Of a stretch of DNA of 64,000 nt, positions 8,068-16,360 are shown one piece after another. The notes under the pieces are model-generated. The model had not been told where the DNA came from and made no database searches. It was given only the letters and a program-made list of their open reading frames with translations. This stretch comes from Myxococcales bacterium (GTDB taxonomy: Bacteria; Myxococcota_A; Polyangia; Polyangiales; Polyangiaceae), in contig JADJKB010000021.1 of assembly GCA_016706225.1 (NCBI GenBank), positions 62,001 through 126,000 on the forward strand, read 5' to 3'. Position numbers and translations under genes: made by a program. How positions within the stretch are numbered: the first letter of the stretch is position 1; each line of letters starts with the position of its first letter.

Positions 8068-9173
8068 TCGACTGGGCTTGTCAACGCGCGGGTGTGCTCT
8101 TGGAACGCCGCTCGGCCGGCATCGCGGAGCACGAGCGCCTGCTGCTCGAGCAGCACCTCGCGGAGTGCCCGCGCTGCAGTGAGCAGTCGCGCGTGCTCGC
8201 CGCGCTCGTGGAGCACCTCTCGGATGGTGACGAGCTCTCCCCGCACGCGCGCGCGCGGGCGTTGTCCTCGGCGCTGACCACCGCGCGAAGCAAACCGCTC
8301 GAACGACCAAGACCGCTCCGCGTGTTGCCGTGGGCAGCCGCCCTGGGCGCGCTGATCGTCGGGCTGGTGCTGTCTGTCGGTCGTTCACCGGTTGCCCAGC
8401 TCCGCTCCTTCGCCACCCCACCAGTGCTGGATACGCAGCGCTGGGACGACCTCGAGCTCCGGGGGACGCGGGCGTTCGCGTTGGCCCATGCACAGGCAGT
8501 TCTGCAGCAAGGCAGCGTTGCGCATTGGCTCGGCTCCGCAAAGACGCTGCGTCTGGATGCGGGCAGCGTGCACGTGGACGTCGACCCCAGTCCCGGCAAG
8601 CCGTTCGCCGTCACGACTCCGCGCTTTCGGGTGGACGTCGTCGGGACGGTCTTCGACGTCTCGCTCGAGTCGGTACGGGTGAGCCGAGGGCGGGTGCGGG
8701 TCACACCGGTGGGAGGTGAGGCTGTGGAAGTCGGCGTCGGCGAGTCGTGGTCGGCACCGGGCGCCGAAACCCTGCCGCCACCCAGCGCTGCGCCAAGACC
8801 TGAAATCGACGCAGCGCCCTTGCTGGCCAGAGCACGCAAGGCACTGGCATCCGGCGATGTCGGAAAGGCTCGGGCGAGTCTGGCGGTTGTGCTCGCCCAG
8901 CGCTCGCGTCCCGTCGATTTGGCCGAGGCTCGAACGCTCTTGGCCGAGTGCGCGCTGGTGGCAGGCGACACCAGGTCGGCGCAGAAGGGCTACGCGGACG
9001 TCGCCTCGCGACACGCGGGCACGGCGGCCGGGGACAGCGCCGCTTTCGCGGCGGCCCGTCTCGAGCGCGACCCGATCAAGGCACGGGGACAGCTGAACCA
9101 GTATCTCGCGAGTTATCCCAACGGACGCTTTCGCGAGGAAGCCAAGGCGAGACTCGCGGCGCTCCGTAAATAG
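8064..9173 (+). CDS. FecR-like membrane anti-sigma factor with C-terminal repeats
   Basis: The product has 369 residues. Residues 1-45 carry a zinc-finger-like anti-sigma motif (EQHLAECPRC, the H-x3-C-x2-C pattern). One membrane helix is at about 88-108 (LPWAAALGALIVGLVLSVG). A FecR-type beta domain follows in the periplasm at about 120-240 (LDAGSVHVDVDPS, FRVDVVGTVFDVSL, GESWSAPG). The rest, from about 255, is helical and reads like TPR or outer-membrane-assembly-type repeats (ARKALASGDVGKARASLAVVL). It overlaps the ECF sigma gene by ATGA, and I infer that it holds that sigma factor at the membrane until signalled. The lipoprotein gene at 9186 follows within 15 bases. Confidence 0.85.
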   Translation: MIDWACQRAGVLLERRSAGIAEHERLLLEQHLAECPRCSEQSRVLAALVEHLSDGDELSPHARARALSSALTTARSKPLERPRPLRVLPWAAALGALIVGLVLSVGRSPVAQLRSFATPPVLDTQRWDDLELRGTRAFALAHAQAVLQQGSVAHWLGSAKTLRLDAGSVHVDVDPSPGKPFAVTTPRFRVDVVGTVFDVSLESVRVSRGRVRVTPVGGEAVEVGVGESWSAPGAETLPPPSAAPRPEIDAAPLLARARKALASGDVGKARASLAVVLAQRSRPVDLAEARTLLAECALVAGDTRSAQKGYADVASRHAGTAAGDSAAFAAARLERDPIKARGQLNQYLASYPNGRFREEAKARLAALRK

Positions 9174-9185
9174 AGGAGGGTGCGC

Positions 9186-10166
9186 GTGAGGCTGCTTCGA
9201 TGCTGCTCGTTCCTTGCGACTGTTGCAGCGCTCTCAGCGTTTGCTTGCGGCGCGGACAACCAGGAGCTCGTCGGCGCCGGAGCGAGCGGTGGGGCCGGAG
9301 GTGTGAGCGGGGACGCCGCGTCGGGCAGTGGCAATAGTGCGGGGGCCGGTGCTACCGCGGGGGCTGGCGGAAGGAGCCCGGACGGCGGCATCGCCACTTG
9401 CCAGGGCCACGCCTACGAGTGCGGTGACCTCATCGACAATGACGGCGACGGCCGCGTCGACGAGCTCGATCCCGACTGCCTCGGCCCCTGCGACAACACC
9501 GAAGGGTCGTACTACGGCGGCATCCCAGGGCAGAACAGCGCGCCGTGCAAGATGGACTGCTACTTCGATCAGGATACAGGTCAGGGCAACGACGACTGTC
9601 AGTGGAATCACGAATGTGATCCGCTCGCCGTTGCTCCCTCCTATCCCCCCGAGGGCCTGGACAAAGCGCAGAAGCCGTACTGCCCGTACGACCCGAACGC
9701 TACGACGCCCGGCTCGTCTGCGACCTGCTCCGAGCTCTTCAACACGCAAAGCGCGCTCTGCGCCAGCTATTGTGGACCCCTCACCCCGAACGGCTGCGAC
9801 TGCTTCGGCTGCTGTGAGCTCCCGGCCGGCGGCGGCAAGTTCGTGTGGCTCGGTTCCACGGTCAACGGGATCGGCAGCTGCGACAAAGCAAGCCTCGACG
9901 ACCCAGAAAAGTGCAGGCCCTGTACGCCGGTGAAGGCGTGCCTCAACAACTGCGGCGCGTGCGAGTTCTGCGTCGGCAAAGAGGAACTCCCAGCCCAGTG
10001 CACCGCAGACGGGGGCAACCCCGACGCCGGCGACGCCGGGCAGCCCGACGGTGGTGACGGAACCCAGTGCCCGACCAACGTTCAAGCCTGCGCTCTGGCA
10101 GGGCAAACACCCTGCAGCAGCGGCTACTACTGTATTACCGGCTGTTGCCGGGCGGTCCCGAAGTGA
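9186..10166 (+). CDS. Cys-rich lipoprotein with a MopE-like acidic motif
   Basis: I chose the GTG at 9186 because AGGAGGG just before 9180 then lies about 7 bases upstream; a GTG at 9180 would leave no spacing. The 326-residue product starts with a lipoprotein signal (LSAFAC). A Gly/Ala/Ser-rich linker follows, then ECGDLIDNDGDGRVDELDPDC, which matches the acidic repeat of MopE-like proteins and may bind a metal. About 24 further cysteines are spread over the rest, many as CxxC or CC pairs, ending in YYCITGCCRAVPK. It is the third gene of the sigma/anti-sigma operon and is probably a surface protein controlled by it. Its biochemical role is unknown. Confidence 0.75.
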   Translation: MRLLRCCSFLATVAALSAFACGADNQELVGAGASGGAGGVSGDAASGSGNSAGAGATAGAGGRSPDGGIATCQGHAYECGDLIDNDGDGRVDELDPDCLGPCDNTEGSYYGGIPGQNSAPCKMDCYFDQDTGQGNDDCQWNHECDPLAVAPSYPPEGLDKAQKPYCPYDPNATTPGSSATCSELFNTQSALCASYCGPLTPNGCDCFGCCELPAGGGKFVWLGSTVNGIGSCDKASLDDPEKCRPCTPVKACLNNCGACEFCVGKEELPAQCTADGGNPDAGDAGQPDGGDGTQCPTNVQACALAGQTPCSSGYYCITGCCRAVPK

Positions 10167-10238
10167 GGGCTTTGGCCAGAAGAACTTCGGGTCTCCACGC
10201 CTCCAGGGCTCGTCATCGGCAGGCGACATCCCGAATCG

Positions 10239-10255
10239 GTGAGATATATTCACCC
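10239..10255 (+). promoter_or_regulatory. Possible operator/promoter: inverted repeat around an AT-rich core
   Basis: GGTGA and TCACC form a 5-base inverted repeat around GATATAT. The core stands out in DNA this GC-rich and contains TATATT, a possible -10 hexamer, 45 bases ahead of the knottin-like gene. No convincing -35 is seen. Confidence 0.3.
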
Positions 10256-10296
10256 AGACTGGGCGCAGAGGACTCCAACAAGGGAACAGAGGCGTG

Positions 10297-11856
10297 ATGG
10301 CATCCAAGGCACGGCGGTCCGCAGTATTGGTGATGGCTCTCTCGGTGGTGGTCGGCGCTGCCTGGTCGAACGCCTGCAGTAGCGACTCCGAGGAGGAGAC
10401 CCCGAAGAAGCAGGACGCCGGCAATGACGCCGGAGCTGGGGGTGCGGCCGGCGCGGGAGGCACCGGCACGGGAGGCACCGCCGCCGGGGGAACCGGAGCC
10501 GGGGGCGCCGGCGGAAGCGGGGGCGGCGCTTGCCAGCTCGCGGGCTCGAGCTGTGCCTCGCACAGCGACTGCTGCAGCGCCAATTGCGACCCCACCCTCA
10601 ATGCGTGCGCGAACCCAGCCGGAGCCTGCAAGTCGGCTGGCGATGCGTGCAGCGTAGCCACCGATTGCTGCACACTCGTGTGCTCCGCGGGCAAGTGCGG
10701 AAGCACACAATGCGCATCCGATCTGGCAGCCTGCACGACCGACGCCGAGTGCTGCGGCGGCAAGTGCGGCGCAGGCGGAGCCGGTTGCACGCCGTTGAAC
10801 TCCGCCTGCAAGACTGCTGGCAACACCTGCAGCGCCCACGGCGACTGCTGCTCGAAACTGTGCCAAAACGGCAAGTGCTCGGGGCAACCCTCGTTCTGCA
10901 ATCAGACCGGCGACCTCTGCTCGACCGACATTCAGTGCTGCACCGGCATCTGCAACAAGGCGAGCGGCGCGACCCTGGGCACGTGCAAGAACCCGAATGC
11001 CCCGGGCACGACCGGGTGCCTCGTTGCGGGGCAGGTGTGCGGAGCCGGCGCGAAGTCCGATGGCGGCGTCGTGGGCGATGGCGGCGTCCCCGCGTGCGGC
11101 GGCGAGTGCTGCAGCCGCGCTTGCGCCCCCCACGGCCCCACGGGCGTACTGATCTGCCAGCCCCCGAGCGGCTGCCATCCCACCGGGGAGGCGTGCGTCA
11201 TCGATTCGGACTGCTGCGGCTCGCCGGGGATGCCCGGCGGCAACGGCTCGGTGAAATGCAGCAAGGCCGCCAACGAACCGGTCGGGCGCTGCGACAATGG
11301 CAACGCCTGCCGCCCCGCCGGTGCGGTGTGCAAGCTCGCTTCGGGCTCCTGCAACGCGGAGAACAACTGTTGCGCAGGCAACGTGAACCAAGACCCGAGC
11401 GTTTGTCAGCAGGATCTGCTCGGCATTCCGCGCTGCACCGGGGTCGGCAATTGCGCCGACGCGGGCTCACAAGCCGGGAAATCCTGCGCGACCAGCGCGG
11501 ACTGCTGCGGGCTGCCGTGTGTGCCCAACCCGAGCTCGGCGGACGGCGGTGCGCTCTACGTCTGCGGGGCGACCTGTGTGCCGTCGGGGGGCACTTGCAC
11601 CTCGAACGCCGACTGCTGCTCGGGGCTGCCCTGCAAGGCACCCCCCGGCTCGACCCAGGGCGTGTGCGGATCGACGGAGCTCCCAGACGGCGGCGTCGGC
11701 GGCAGCGGCGGCACGGGTGGCACGGGCGGCAGCCCGAGTGGCGGGACGGGCGGCACCCCGACGTGCTCGCTCTACGGCCAGAGCTGCACAACGAGCGCGA
11801 ACTGCTGCAACAACGTGCCCTGCACGGCTGGACACTGCGTCTACCCGATCCAGTGA
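10297..11856 (+). CDS. Lipoprotein-like protein of tandem knottin-like Cys repeats
   Basis: The ATG at 10297 is preceded by AGAGG; a GTG at 10294 is also possible. The 519-residue product begins with a signal peptide and lipobox-like SNAC, a Lys/Asp segment and a Gly/Ala/Thr-rich linker to about residue 75. The remainder carries eleven double-cysteine units. Several fit C-x6-C-x5-CC-x3-C-x4-C exactly (CKSAGDAC-SVATD-CC-TLVC-SAGKC), the spacing of inhibitor-cystine-knot peptides; others vary in the last loops. Another Gly-rich linker separates the last unit. The protein is probably exported and disulfide-bonded at the cell surface. Its role is unknown; an adhesive or binding function is a guess. 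Confidence 0.75.
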   Translation: MASKARRSAVLVMALSVVVGAAWSNACSSDSEEETPKKQDAGNDAGAGGAAGAGGTGTGGTAAGGTGAGGAGGSGGGACQLAGSSCASHSDCCSANCDPTLNACANPAGACKSAGDACSVATDCCTLVCSAGKCGSTQCASDLAACTTDAECCGGKCGAGGAGCTPLNSACKTAGNTCSAHGDCCSKLCQNGKCSGQPSFCNQTGDLCSTDIQCCTGICNKASGATLGTCKNPNAPGTTGCLVAGQVCGAGAKSDGGVVGDGGVPACGGECCSRACAPHGPTGVLICQPPSGCHPTGEACVIDSDCCGSPGMPGGNGSVKCSKAANEPVGRCDNGNACRPAGAVCKLASGSCNAENNCCAGNVNQDPSVCQQDLLGIPRCTGVGNCADAGSQAGKSCATSADCCGLPCVPNPSSADGGALYVCGATCVPSGGTCTSNADCCSGLPCKAPPGSTQGVCGSTELPDGGVGGSGGTGGTGGSPSGGTGGTPTCSLYGQSCTTSANCCNNVPCTAGHCVYPIQ

Positions 11857-11951
11857 GGCATGACGGCGCCCGCTCTTGGGCGCGAAAAAGGCTCGGCGCT
11901 GGCTCGCTCCAGCGCCGGGCGCGTTCTCCAAGAAACGTGTAGCCTGGGCGC

Positions 11952-13487
11952 ATGTCCCGCGCTCTCTTCGCCGTGGCGTGCTCGGCCGTCTTGCTCTTTG
12001 CCCAGGCGGCGTTCGCGCTCACCCAGCCGAACGGCGCGACGATTCCCGTGGGCGGCAGCCTGCAGAGCCTCTTCACCGGTCGCGGTGAGGCCATCAACGC
12101 GCTGAACGACGCGGCCACGACGCCGGAGACCTTCACACCCAGCTGCGGCCTCACCTTCGAGGTGCTGCAACGCAACGCCGGCTATAAGAACTCGTTCGGT
12201 TGGTACAACGTGACCGGGGCAAAACCCGCGCTCGGTGATCACCACGAGTTCCTGACCTGCAACGATGGCGTAGGGACCATCAAGACCCTCGACATCAAGA
12301 AGGACCCCGCGTACCAGGGCGGGCTGATTGGTTTCTATCAAGCCACGGGGAGCTGCGCGACCGTCAACAACAACAACGCCATCTTCTTCAGCGAGATCAA
12401 GTACAACCCGGACGGCAACCAGGCGAACCCGTACATCCACCTGTTGATCTACAACAGCACCGTCACCCCCAAGGCCTTCTACTTCGGCTGGGAAGATCTG
12501 CTCTCCGGCGGCGACAACGACTTCGACGATCTGACCACGTTCGTCACGGGGATTTCTTGCTCGGGTGGCGGCGGAAAGTGCCAGACCGGACAGCCGGGCG
12601 TGTGCGCCGATGGCACGAATCAATGCCAGAGCGGCAAGCTGGTGTGTGTGCCGCTCGTCGGGCCTTCTGCCGAGACGTGCGACGGCTTCGACAACGACTG
12701 CAACGGCTCGGTGGACGACGGCGACATCTGCCCGGCTGGCCAGGTCTGCGACAACGGCAACTGCGTCCCCAAGTGCGGCGGCGGCGAGTTCAAGTGCCCG
12801 TCGAGCAAGGTGTGCAAGACCGACAAGGGCGTGTGCGTCGATCCAGCCTGCCTCACGGTGGACTGCCCGGAGGGCACGAAGTGCATCGGCGGAAGCTGTG
12901 TGGATCCGTGCGCCGGTGCGGTCTGCCCGCCCGGCCAGGCCTGCATCGCGGGCAATTGCATCGATCCATGCGGGGCCATCACCTGTGACACGAGCCAGGT
13001 CTGCGCGGCGGGTGCCTGCATCGACAAGTGTCAGTGCGCCGGCTGCCCTGCCACCGATCAGTGTGAGACGAGCGGCATCTGCAGCCCCACGGCCTGCGTC
13101 GGCAAGACCTGCCCTGCCGGCCAGTACTGCGCCAGCGACGGATCATGCGCCGACGCTTGCGGCGGCGTCGTGTGCCCGAAGGGCCAGCTCTGCACCCAGG
13201 GCCAGTGTGCTCCGGACACGACCGGCACGGGCGGCGCGGGTGGTGCAAACGATGGCGGCGCCGGCGTCGGCGGTGGCATCTCCCTTGGCGGAGGCGGCGG
13301 CAACTCCGGGACCGGCGGCGGCGGCAAGGGGGGTGGGGTGAACGGCGGCAGCCAGGGCGGCGTGACACCGGCCTCCGAAGAGAGCGGCTGCGGCTGTCGC
13401 GTGGCAGGTGGCGCAAACCGCGCATGGCCGCTGCTGCTCGCCGCAGCCGGACTGCTCCTCGGAGCCCGGCGACGCCGCAAACCCTGA
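11952..13487 (+). CDS. DUF4114/MopE-motif surface protein with MYXO-CTERM tail
   Basis: The product has 511 residues. A signal peptide (cleavage near AFA) is followed at about 40-200 by a DUF4114-like beta domain with the hallmark FGWEDLLSGGDNDFDDL. At about 240 comes the MopE-like motif CDGFDNDCNGSVDDG, then five or six EGF-like C-x-PGQxC-x-GNC units to about 425. A Gly-rich linker leads to the end: a Cys-Gly-Cys motif, one hydrophobic helix (AWPLLLAAAGLLLG) and ARRRRKP. That tail is the MYXO-CTERM sorting signal, processed in myxobacteria by a dedicated protease and linked to surface display. I infer an outer-surface protein, perhaps calcium- or metal-dependent. Between this and the previous gene lies a GC-rich hairpin (about 11895-11921) with no T run. 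Confidence 0.85.
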   Translation: MSRALFAVACSAVLLFAQAAFALTQPNGATIPVGGSLQSLFTGRGEAINALNDAATTPETFTPSCGLTFEVLQRNAGYKNSFGWYNVTGAKPALGDHHEFLTCNDGVGTIKTLDIKKDPAYQGGLIGFYQATGSCATVNNNNAIFFSEIKYNPDGNQANPYIHLLIYNSTVTPKAFYFGWEDLLSGGDNDFDDLTTFVTGISCSGGGGKCQTGQPGVCADGTNQCQSGKLVCVPLVGPSAETCDGFDNDCNGSVDDGDICPAGQVCDNGNCVPKCGGGEFKCPSSKVCKTDKGVCVDPACLTVDCPEGTKCIGGSCVDPCAGAVCPPGQACIAGNCIDPCGAITCDTSQVCAAGACIDKCQCAGCPATDQCETSGICSPTACVGKTCPAGQYCASDGSCADACGGVVCPKGQLCTQGQCAPDTTGTGGAGGANDGGAGVGGGISLGGGGGNSGTGGGGKGGGVNGGSQGGVTPASEESGCGCRVAGGANRAWPLLLAAAGLLLGARRRRKP

Positions 13488-13503
13488 CCAGCGGCGCAGG
13501 CGC

Positions 13504-14364
13504 TCACGGAGCGCGCGACGATACTAGGGCGGTGTGCTCGACGCTGAGCCACCACCCGTTACTCCGACCGCTGAGCGTGGTCATCACGATCAGCGCGAGC
13601 CACACCAGGCCGAACACCAGCCGCACGCGGTTCCAGTACGTCTTGGCGCCGCCGCTGCCGTACGGAACAACCAGGGCCAAGAGCAGGAGCGGCCCGACCA
13701 ATCGATGCAGCGTCAGCGTGGCGAACCCCGCCGTCAGCACCATCCACCCGCGCAGGAGCCACAGCGTCTTCGTCTCGCCGAGGGCGACCGCGGTCGTCGA
13801 CGTGCCGGCCTCGGCGTCTTCGTGCCGATCCCGCAGCACCTGGATCAGCTCGAACGCCCCGGAAAACAGCCCGAGCTCGACCACCAGCAACCAGCCCAGG
13901 GTGCGATCGAGCGGGACGGCAACGAGCGCCATGGCCCCGCCGCACACGGCCATGACGAGCACATCGGCGTACGCCACCTGTTTCACCTTGGCCGAGTACA
14001 ACCAACACAGCCCCTCGCCGAGCGCTGCGGCAAGCAAGAGACCCGGACTCCAGAGAAGCGCGGTCGCCGTGAGCACCACACCGAGGCCCACCTGCGCACC
14101 GATCGCCGCCGAGCGATGCTGGTCCAGAAAACGAGTCTTGTCCGGCGCGCGTCCGGTGCGCAGATCGCGATCGAGATCCGCGTAGTCGTTGGTCAGATAG
14201 GCGAGCAGGTTCAAGAGCAGCGCAAACCCGGTCCGAACCAGCATGTCGCGGACGCTGAGGCCGAGCGCAACCATCACCGAGACCGCCCCGGCGAGGTTCG
14301 CCATCTCGAGCCGACGCAACCGAAACGCGGCGACGTCCCAGAGGATGCGCAGGGCGTTCAACAT
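13504..14364 (-). CDS. UbiA-family prenyltransferase
   Basis: The product has 286 residues and about eight or nine membrane helices. Both Asp-rich motifs of the UbiA family are present: NDYADLDRDLRTG at about residues 63-75 and LRDRHEDAEAGTST at about 180-193, which bind the magnesium-prenyl diphosphate. The family attaches a prenyl chain to an aromatic ring or other acceptor (ubiquinone, menaquinone, haem O, chlorophyll, archaeal-type lipids). The sequence alone does not show which acceptor is used, and no quinone genes are adjacent. The gene is convergent with the MYXO-CTERM gene, 16 bases from its stop. Its prenyl donor could come from the mevalonate operon in this window. Confidence 0.85.
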   Translation of the reverse strand: MLNALRILWDVAAFRLRRLEMANLAGAVSVMVALGLSVRDMLVRTGFALLLNLLAYLTNDYADLDRDLRTGRAPDKTRFLDQHRSAAIGAQVGLGVVLTATALLWSPGLLLAAALGEGLCWLYSAKVKQVAYADVLVMAVCGGAMALVAVPLDRTLGWLLVVELGLFSGAFELIQVLRDRHEDAEAGTSTTAVALGETKTLWLLRGWMVLTAGFATLTLHRLVGPLLLLALVVPYGSGGAKTYWNRVRLVFGLVWLALIVMTTLSGRSNGWWLSVEHTALVSSRAP

Positions 14365-14521
14365 CGGGCAGGCTCGCTGCGCACGGCCGACTGCGAGCCG
14401 TGGACCGCGGCGGCCCGCCCGGGCTTTTTCGTGGCAAATTGCCGCTTGTGCCGGGCGCGATCGGATCGGGTCAAAGGACTAACGCCATCGAGTCTAGCTT
14501 GCGCTGCGGGGGAAATCGACA

Positions 14522-15904
14522 ATGCTCGCCCGTCGGCTCGTCGACGCGTCGATCGCCTGGAAACGAATGCCACGCCCATCCCTGAAGAGCCTGGTGATTG
14601 TCGCGCTCCTCGTGCTGATCGCCCTGTGGCTGCACTGGCCCTCGCTCGGCGCAGGCCTCGCCGCGGACGACTACCTCAACCGAGCCATGCTCGACGGCGA
14701 GTACCCGGTGGCGCGCTCGCCGCTCGATCTGTACTCGTTCCTGCGGCGCCCGGGTGAGCTCGCGCCGCTGCAAGACGGCGGCATTGCTCCCTGGTGGAGT
14801 CACCCGGATCTCAAGCTGAGCCTGCTCAGGCCCCTGGCGAGCCTGCTGCTCTGGCTCGACCACAGTGTGCTCGGGTTGTCGGCCCGCGCGCAGCACGTGC
14901 ACTCACTGCTCTGGCTGGCCGCGTTGATCATCGCGTACTTCGTCTTCGTCCGCCGGGTCGTGGCGGAGGGTGCGGCGCTGATTGCAACGGCGGTGCTCGC
15001 GTTCGACTCCGCCCTGGTCGCACCCATTGCCTGGATTTGCAACCGCACCGCGCTGATCAGCGCGACCTTCGGCGCGCTCGGCCTGTGGGCGTATCTCCGG
15101 CACCGGGAGGACGGTTGGCACCCTGGGGCGAAGCTTGCCCTGGTCTTTTTCACGCTCGCCCTGGCCGGGGGTGAGTACGCAATCTGCGCCCTGGCGTACG
15201 TGCTCAGCTACGAGCTCGCAGCGACCCGCGAGCCGCTCGGCATCCGGCTGCGTGGTCTCGCGCTGGCCGTGGTGCCGGCGGCGCTCTACTTGAGCGTGCA
15301 CATCGCCCTCGGTTATGGCGCGAACGGCTCCGTCGTCTACATCGGCCCCTTCCAGAGCCCGAAGCAGTTCCTCAGCGAGGCGACGCTGCGCATCCCCGCC
15401 ATGATCGCCACCGAGCTGCTCCTGGTCCCTGGCGAGCAGTTCTACGGCAAGCTCATCGCACGTTCGCCGGAGCTCTGGACGTCGCTCATCCCGCTCACGC
15501 TGGTGGTGGTGCTGATGGCCGGCACCTGGCGCCGGGCCGAGCCTCGCGCGCGCTGCCTGCTCACGATGTGTGCGCTCGGCGCGCTCTTCGGCATGCTGCC
15601 GCTCACCGGCACCATCCCCTCCGTCCGCCTGCTCTTGATCGCGAGCTTCGGCGGCAGCGCGCTGATCGGAGCAACCATCTGGGACTCGGCTGCGCTGGTC
15701 GCCCACGCCGACTCTCGCGGCCGCGCGCTCACCTGGCTGAGGGCCGCTGCCACGTTGCCGGTGCTCGTCGTTCACCTGGGGTTTTCCGCGCGTTTCACCC
15801 ACGACCACACCATCTTGTGGAAGAACATCGTCGGCGGGATCCGCGCCAAACACCTGGCCGCCAGATCGACGATGACCTGGTGGCGACCGAGGAGCTGTTC
15901 CTGA
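14522..15904 (+). CDS. Large membrane protein, second family member, N-terminal part (frameshifted)
   Basis: The ATG at 14522 has GGGGGA 8 bases upstream. The 460-residue frame has about ten membrane helices and shares blocks with the protein at 2656-4383 (HPDLKLSLLRPLASLLLWLDHSVLG, NRTALIS). In that other protein the membrane region runs into a soluble domain of about 130 residues. Here the frame turns to nonsense at about 15862 (ARSTMTWWRPRSCS) and stops at 15904. The soluble domain continues in another frame. One missing C in GCCGCCAG at 15857-15864 would repair it. I take this and the next entry as one gene. Function unknown, perhaps a GT-C-like glycosyltransferase. Confidence 0.7.
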   Translation: MLARRLVDASIAWKRMPRPSLKSLVIVALLVLIALWLHWPSLGAGLAADDYLNRAMLDGEYPVARSPLDLYSFLRRPGELAPLQDGGIAPWWSHPDLKLSLLRPLASLLLWLDHSVLGLSARAQHVHSLLWLAALIIAYFVFVRRVVAEGAALIATAVLAFDSALVAPIAWICNRTALISATFGALGLWAYLRHREDGWHPGAKLALVFFTLALAGGEYAICALAYVLSYELAATREPLGIRLRGLALAVVPAALYLSVHIALGYGANGSVVYIGPFQSPKQFLSEATLRIPAMIATELLLVPGEQFYGKLIARSPELWTSLIPLTLVVVLMAGTWRRAEPRARCLLTMCALGALFGMLPLTGTIPSVRLLLIASFGGSALIGATIWDSAALVAHADSRGRALTWLRAAATLPVLVVHLGFSARFTHDHTILWKNIVGGIRAKHLAARSTMTWWRPRSCS

Positions 15905-16326
15905 TCAACGCCGGCGGCGAGATCGCCTCGATGATCTACCCACCCTGGGTGCGCCACGCACGCGGCGCCCCGCTGCCACGGCGCTGGCGTGTGCTGACCA
16001 TCGCAAACGCCGAACAGCACCTGGTGCGTGTGTCGGACGACACGCTCGAGATGGAGGTCACGCGCGGGCACATGTTCGAAGATCCGACCTCGCAGATGTT
16101 CCGGGAGCCCAGCTTGGTCTTTCATCCCGGCGACAAGGCCACGCTGCCGGGGCTCGAGGTCACGGTGCTCAGCGTCGATGGCTGGGCACCCAAGAAGGTG
16201 CGTTTCAAGTTCGAGACCAACCTGGACGATCCGAAGCGGGTGTTTCTGCTGCTGGAGAATGGCCGCATGCGGCGCGCTCTGATGCCCGAGGTCGGCGGCG
16301 ACTTCGTGGTCCCGCCGTTCGGTTGA
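15862..16326 (+). CDS. Large membrane protein, C-terminal soluble domain (after the frame break)
   Basis: This frame gives 154 residues starting QIDDDLVATEELFLINAGGE and ending FVVPPFG. It aligns by eye with the last part of the 2656-4383 protein: both have a polar stretch, a hydrophobic strand, F-x-FxW or RFKFETN strands and a final R-x-L-x-PxVGG motif (RALMPEVGG against VVLPAVGG). There is no good start codon or ribosome site of its own (first GTG at 15880), so it is very unlikely to be a separate gene. It is the end of the gene starting at 14522, cut off by an apparent one-base deletion. Confidence 0.6.
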   Translation, partial: QIDDDLVATEELFLINAGGEIASMIYPPWVRHARGAPLPRRWRVLTIANAEQHLVRVSDDTLEMEVTRGHMFEDPTSQMFREPSLVFHPGDKATLPGLEVTVLSVDGWAPKKVRFKFETNLDDPKRVFLLLENGRMRRALMPEVGGDFVVPPFG

Positions 16327-16360
16327 CCACGCTGGCGCGGTGGACCGCGTCAGCCCGGTC

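Noticed and set aside
9234..10901. Minus-strand open frame of 555 codons
   Set aside because: Runs opposite the Cys-rich lipoprotein and knottin-like genes with low-complexity Ala/Pro composition; a shadow.
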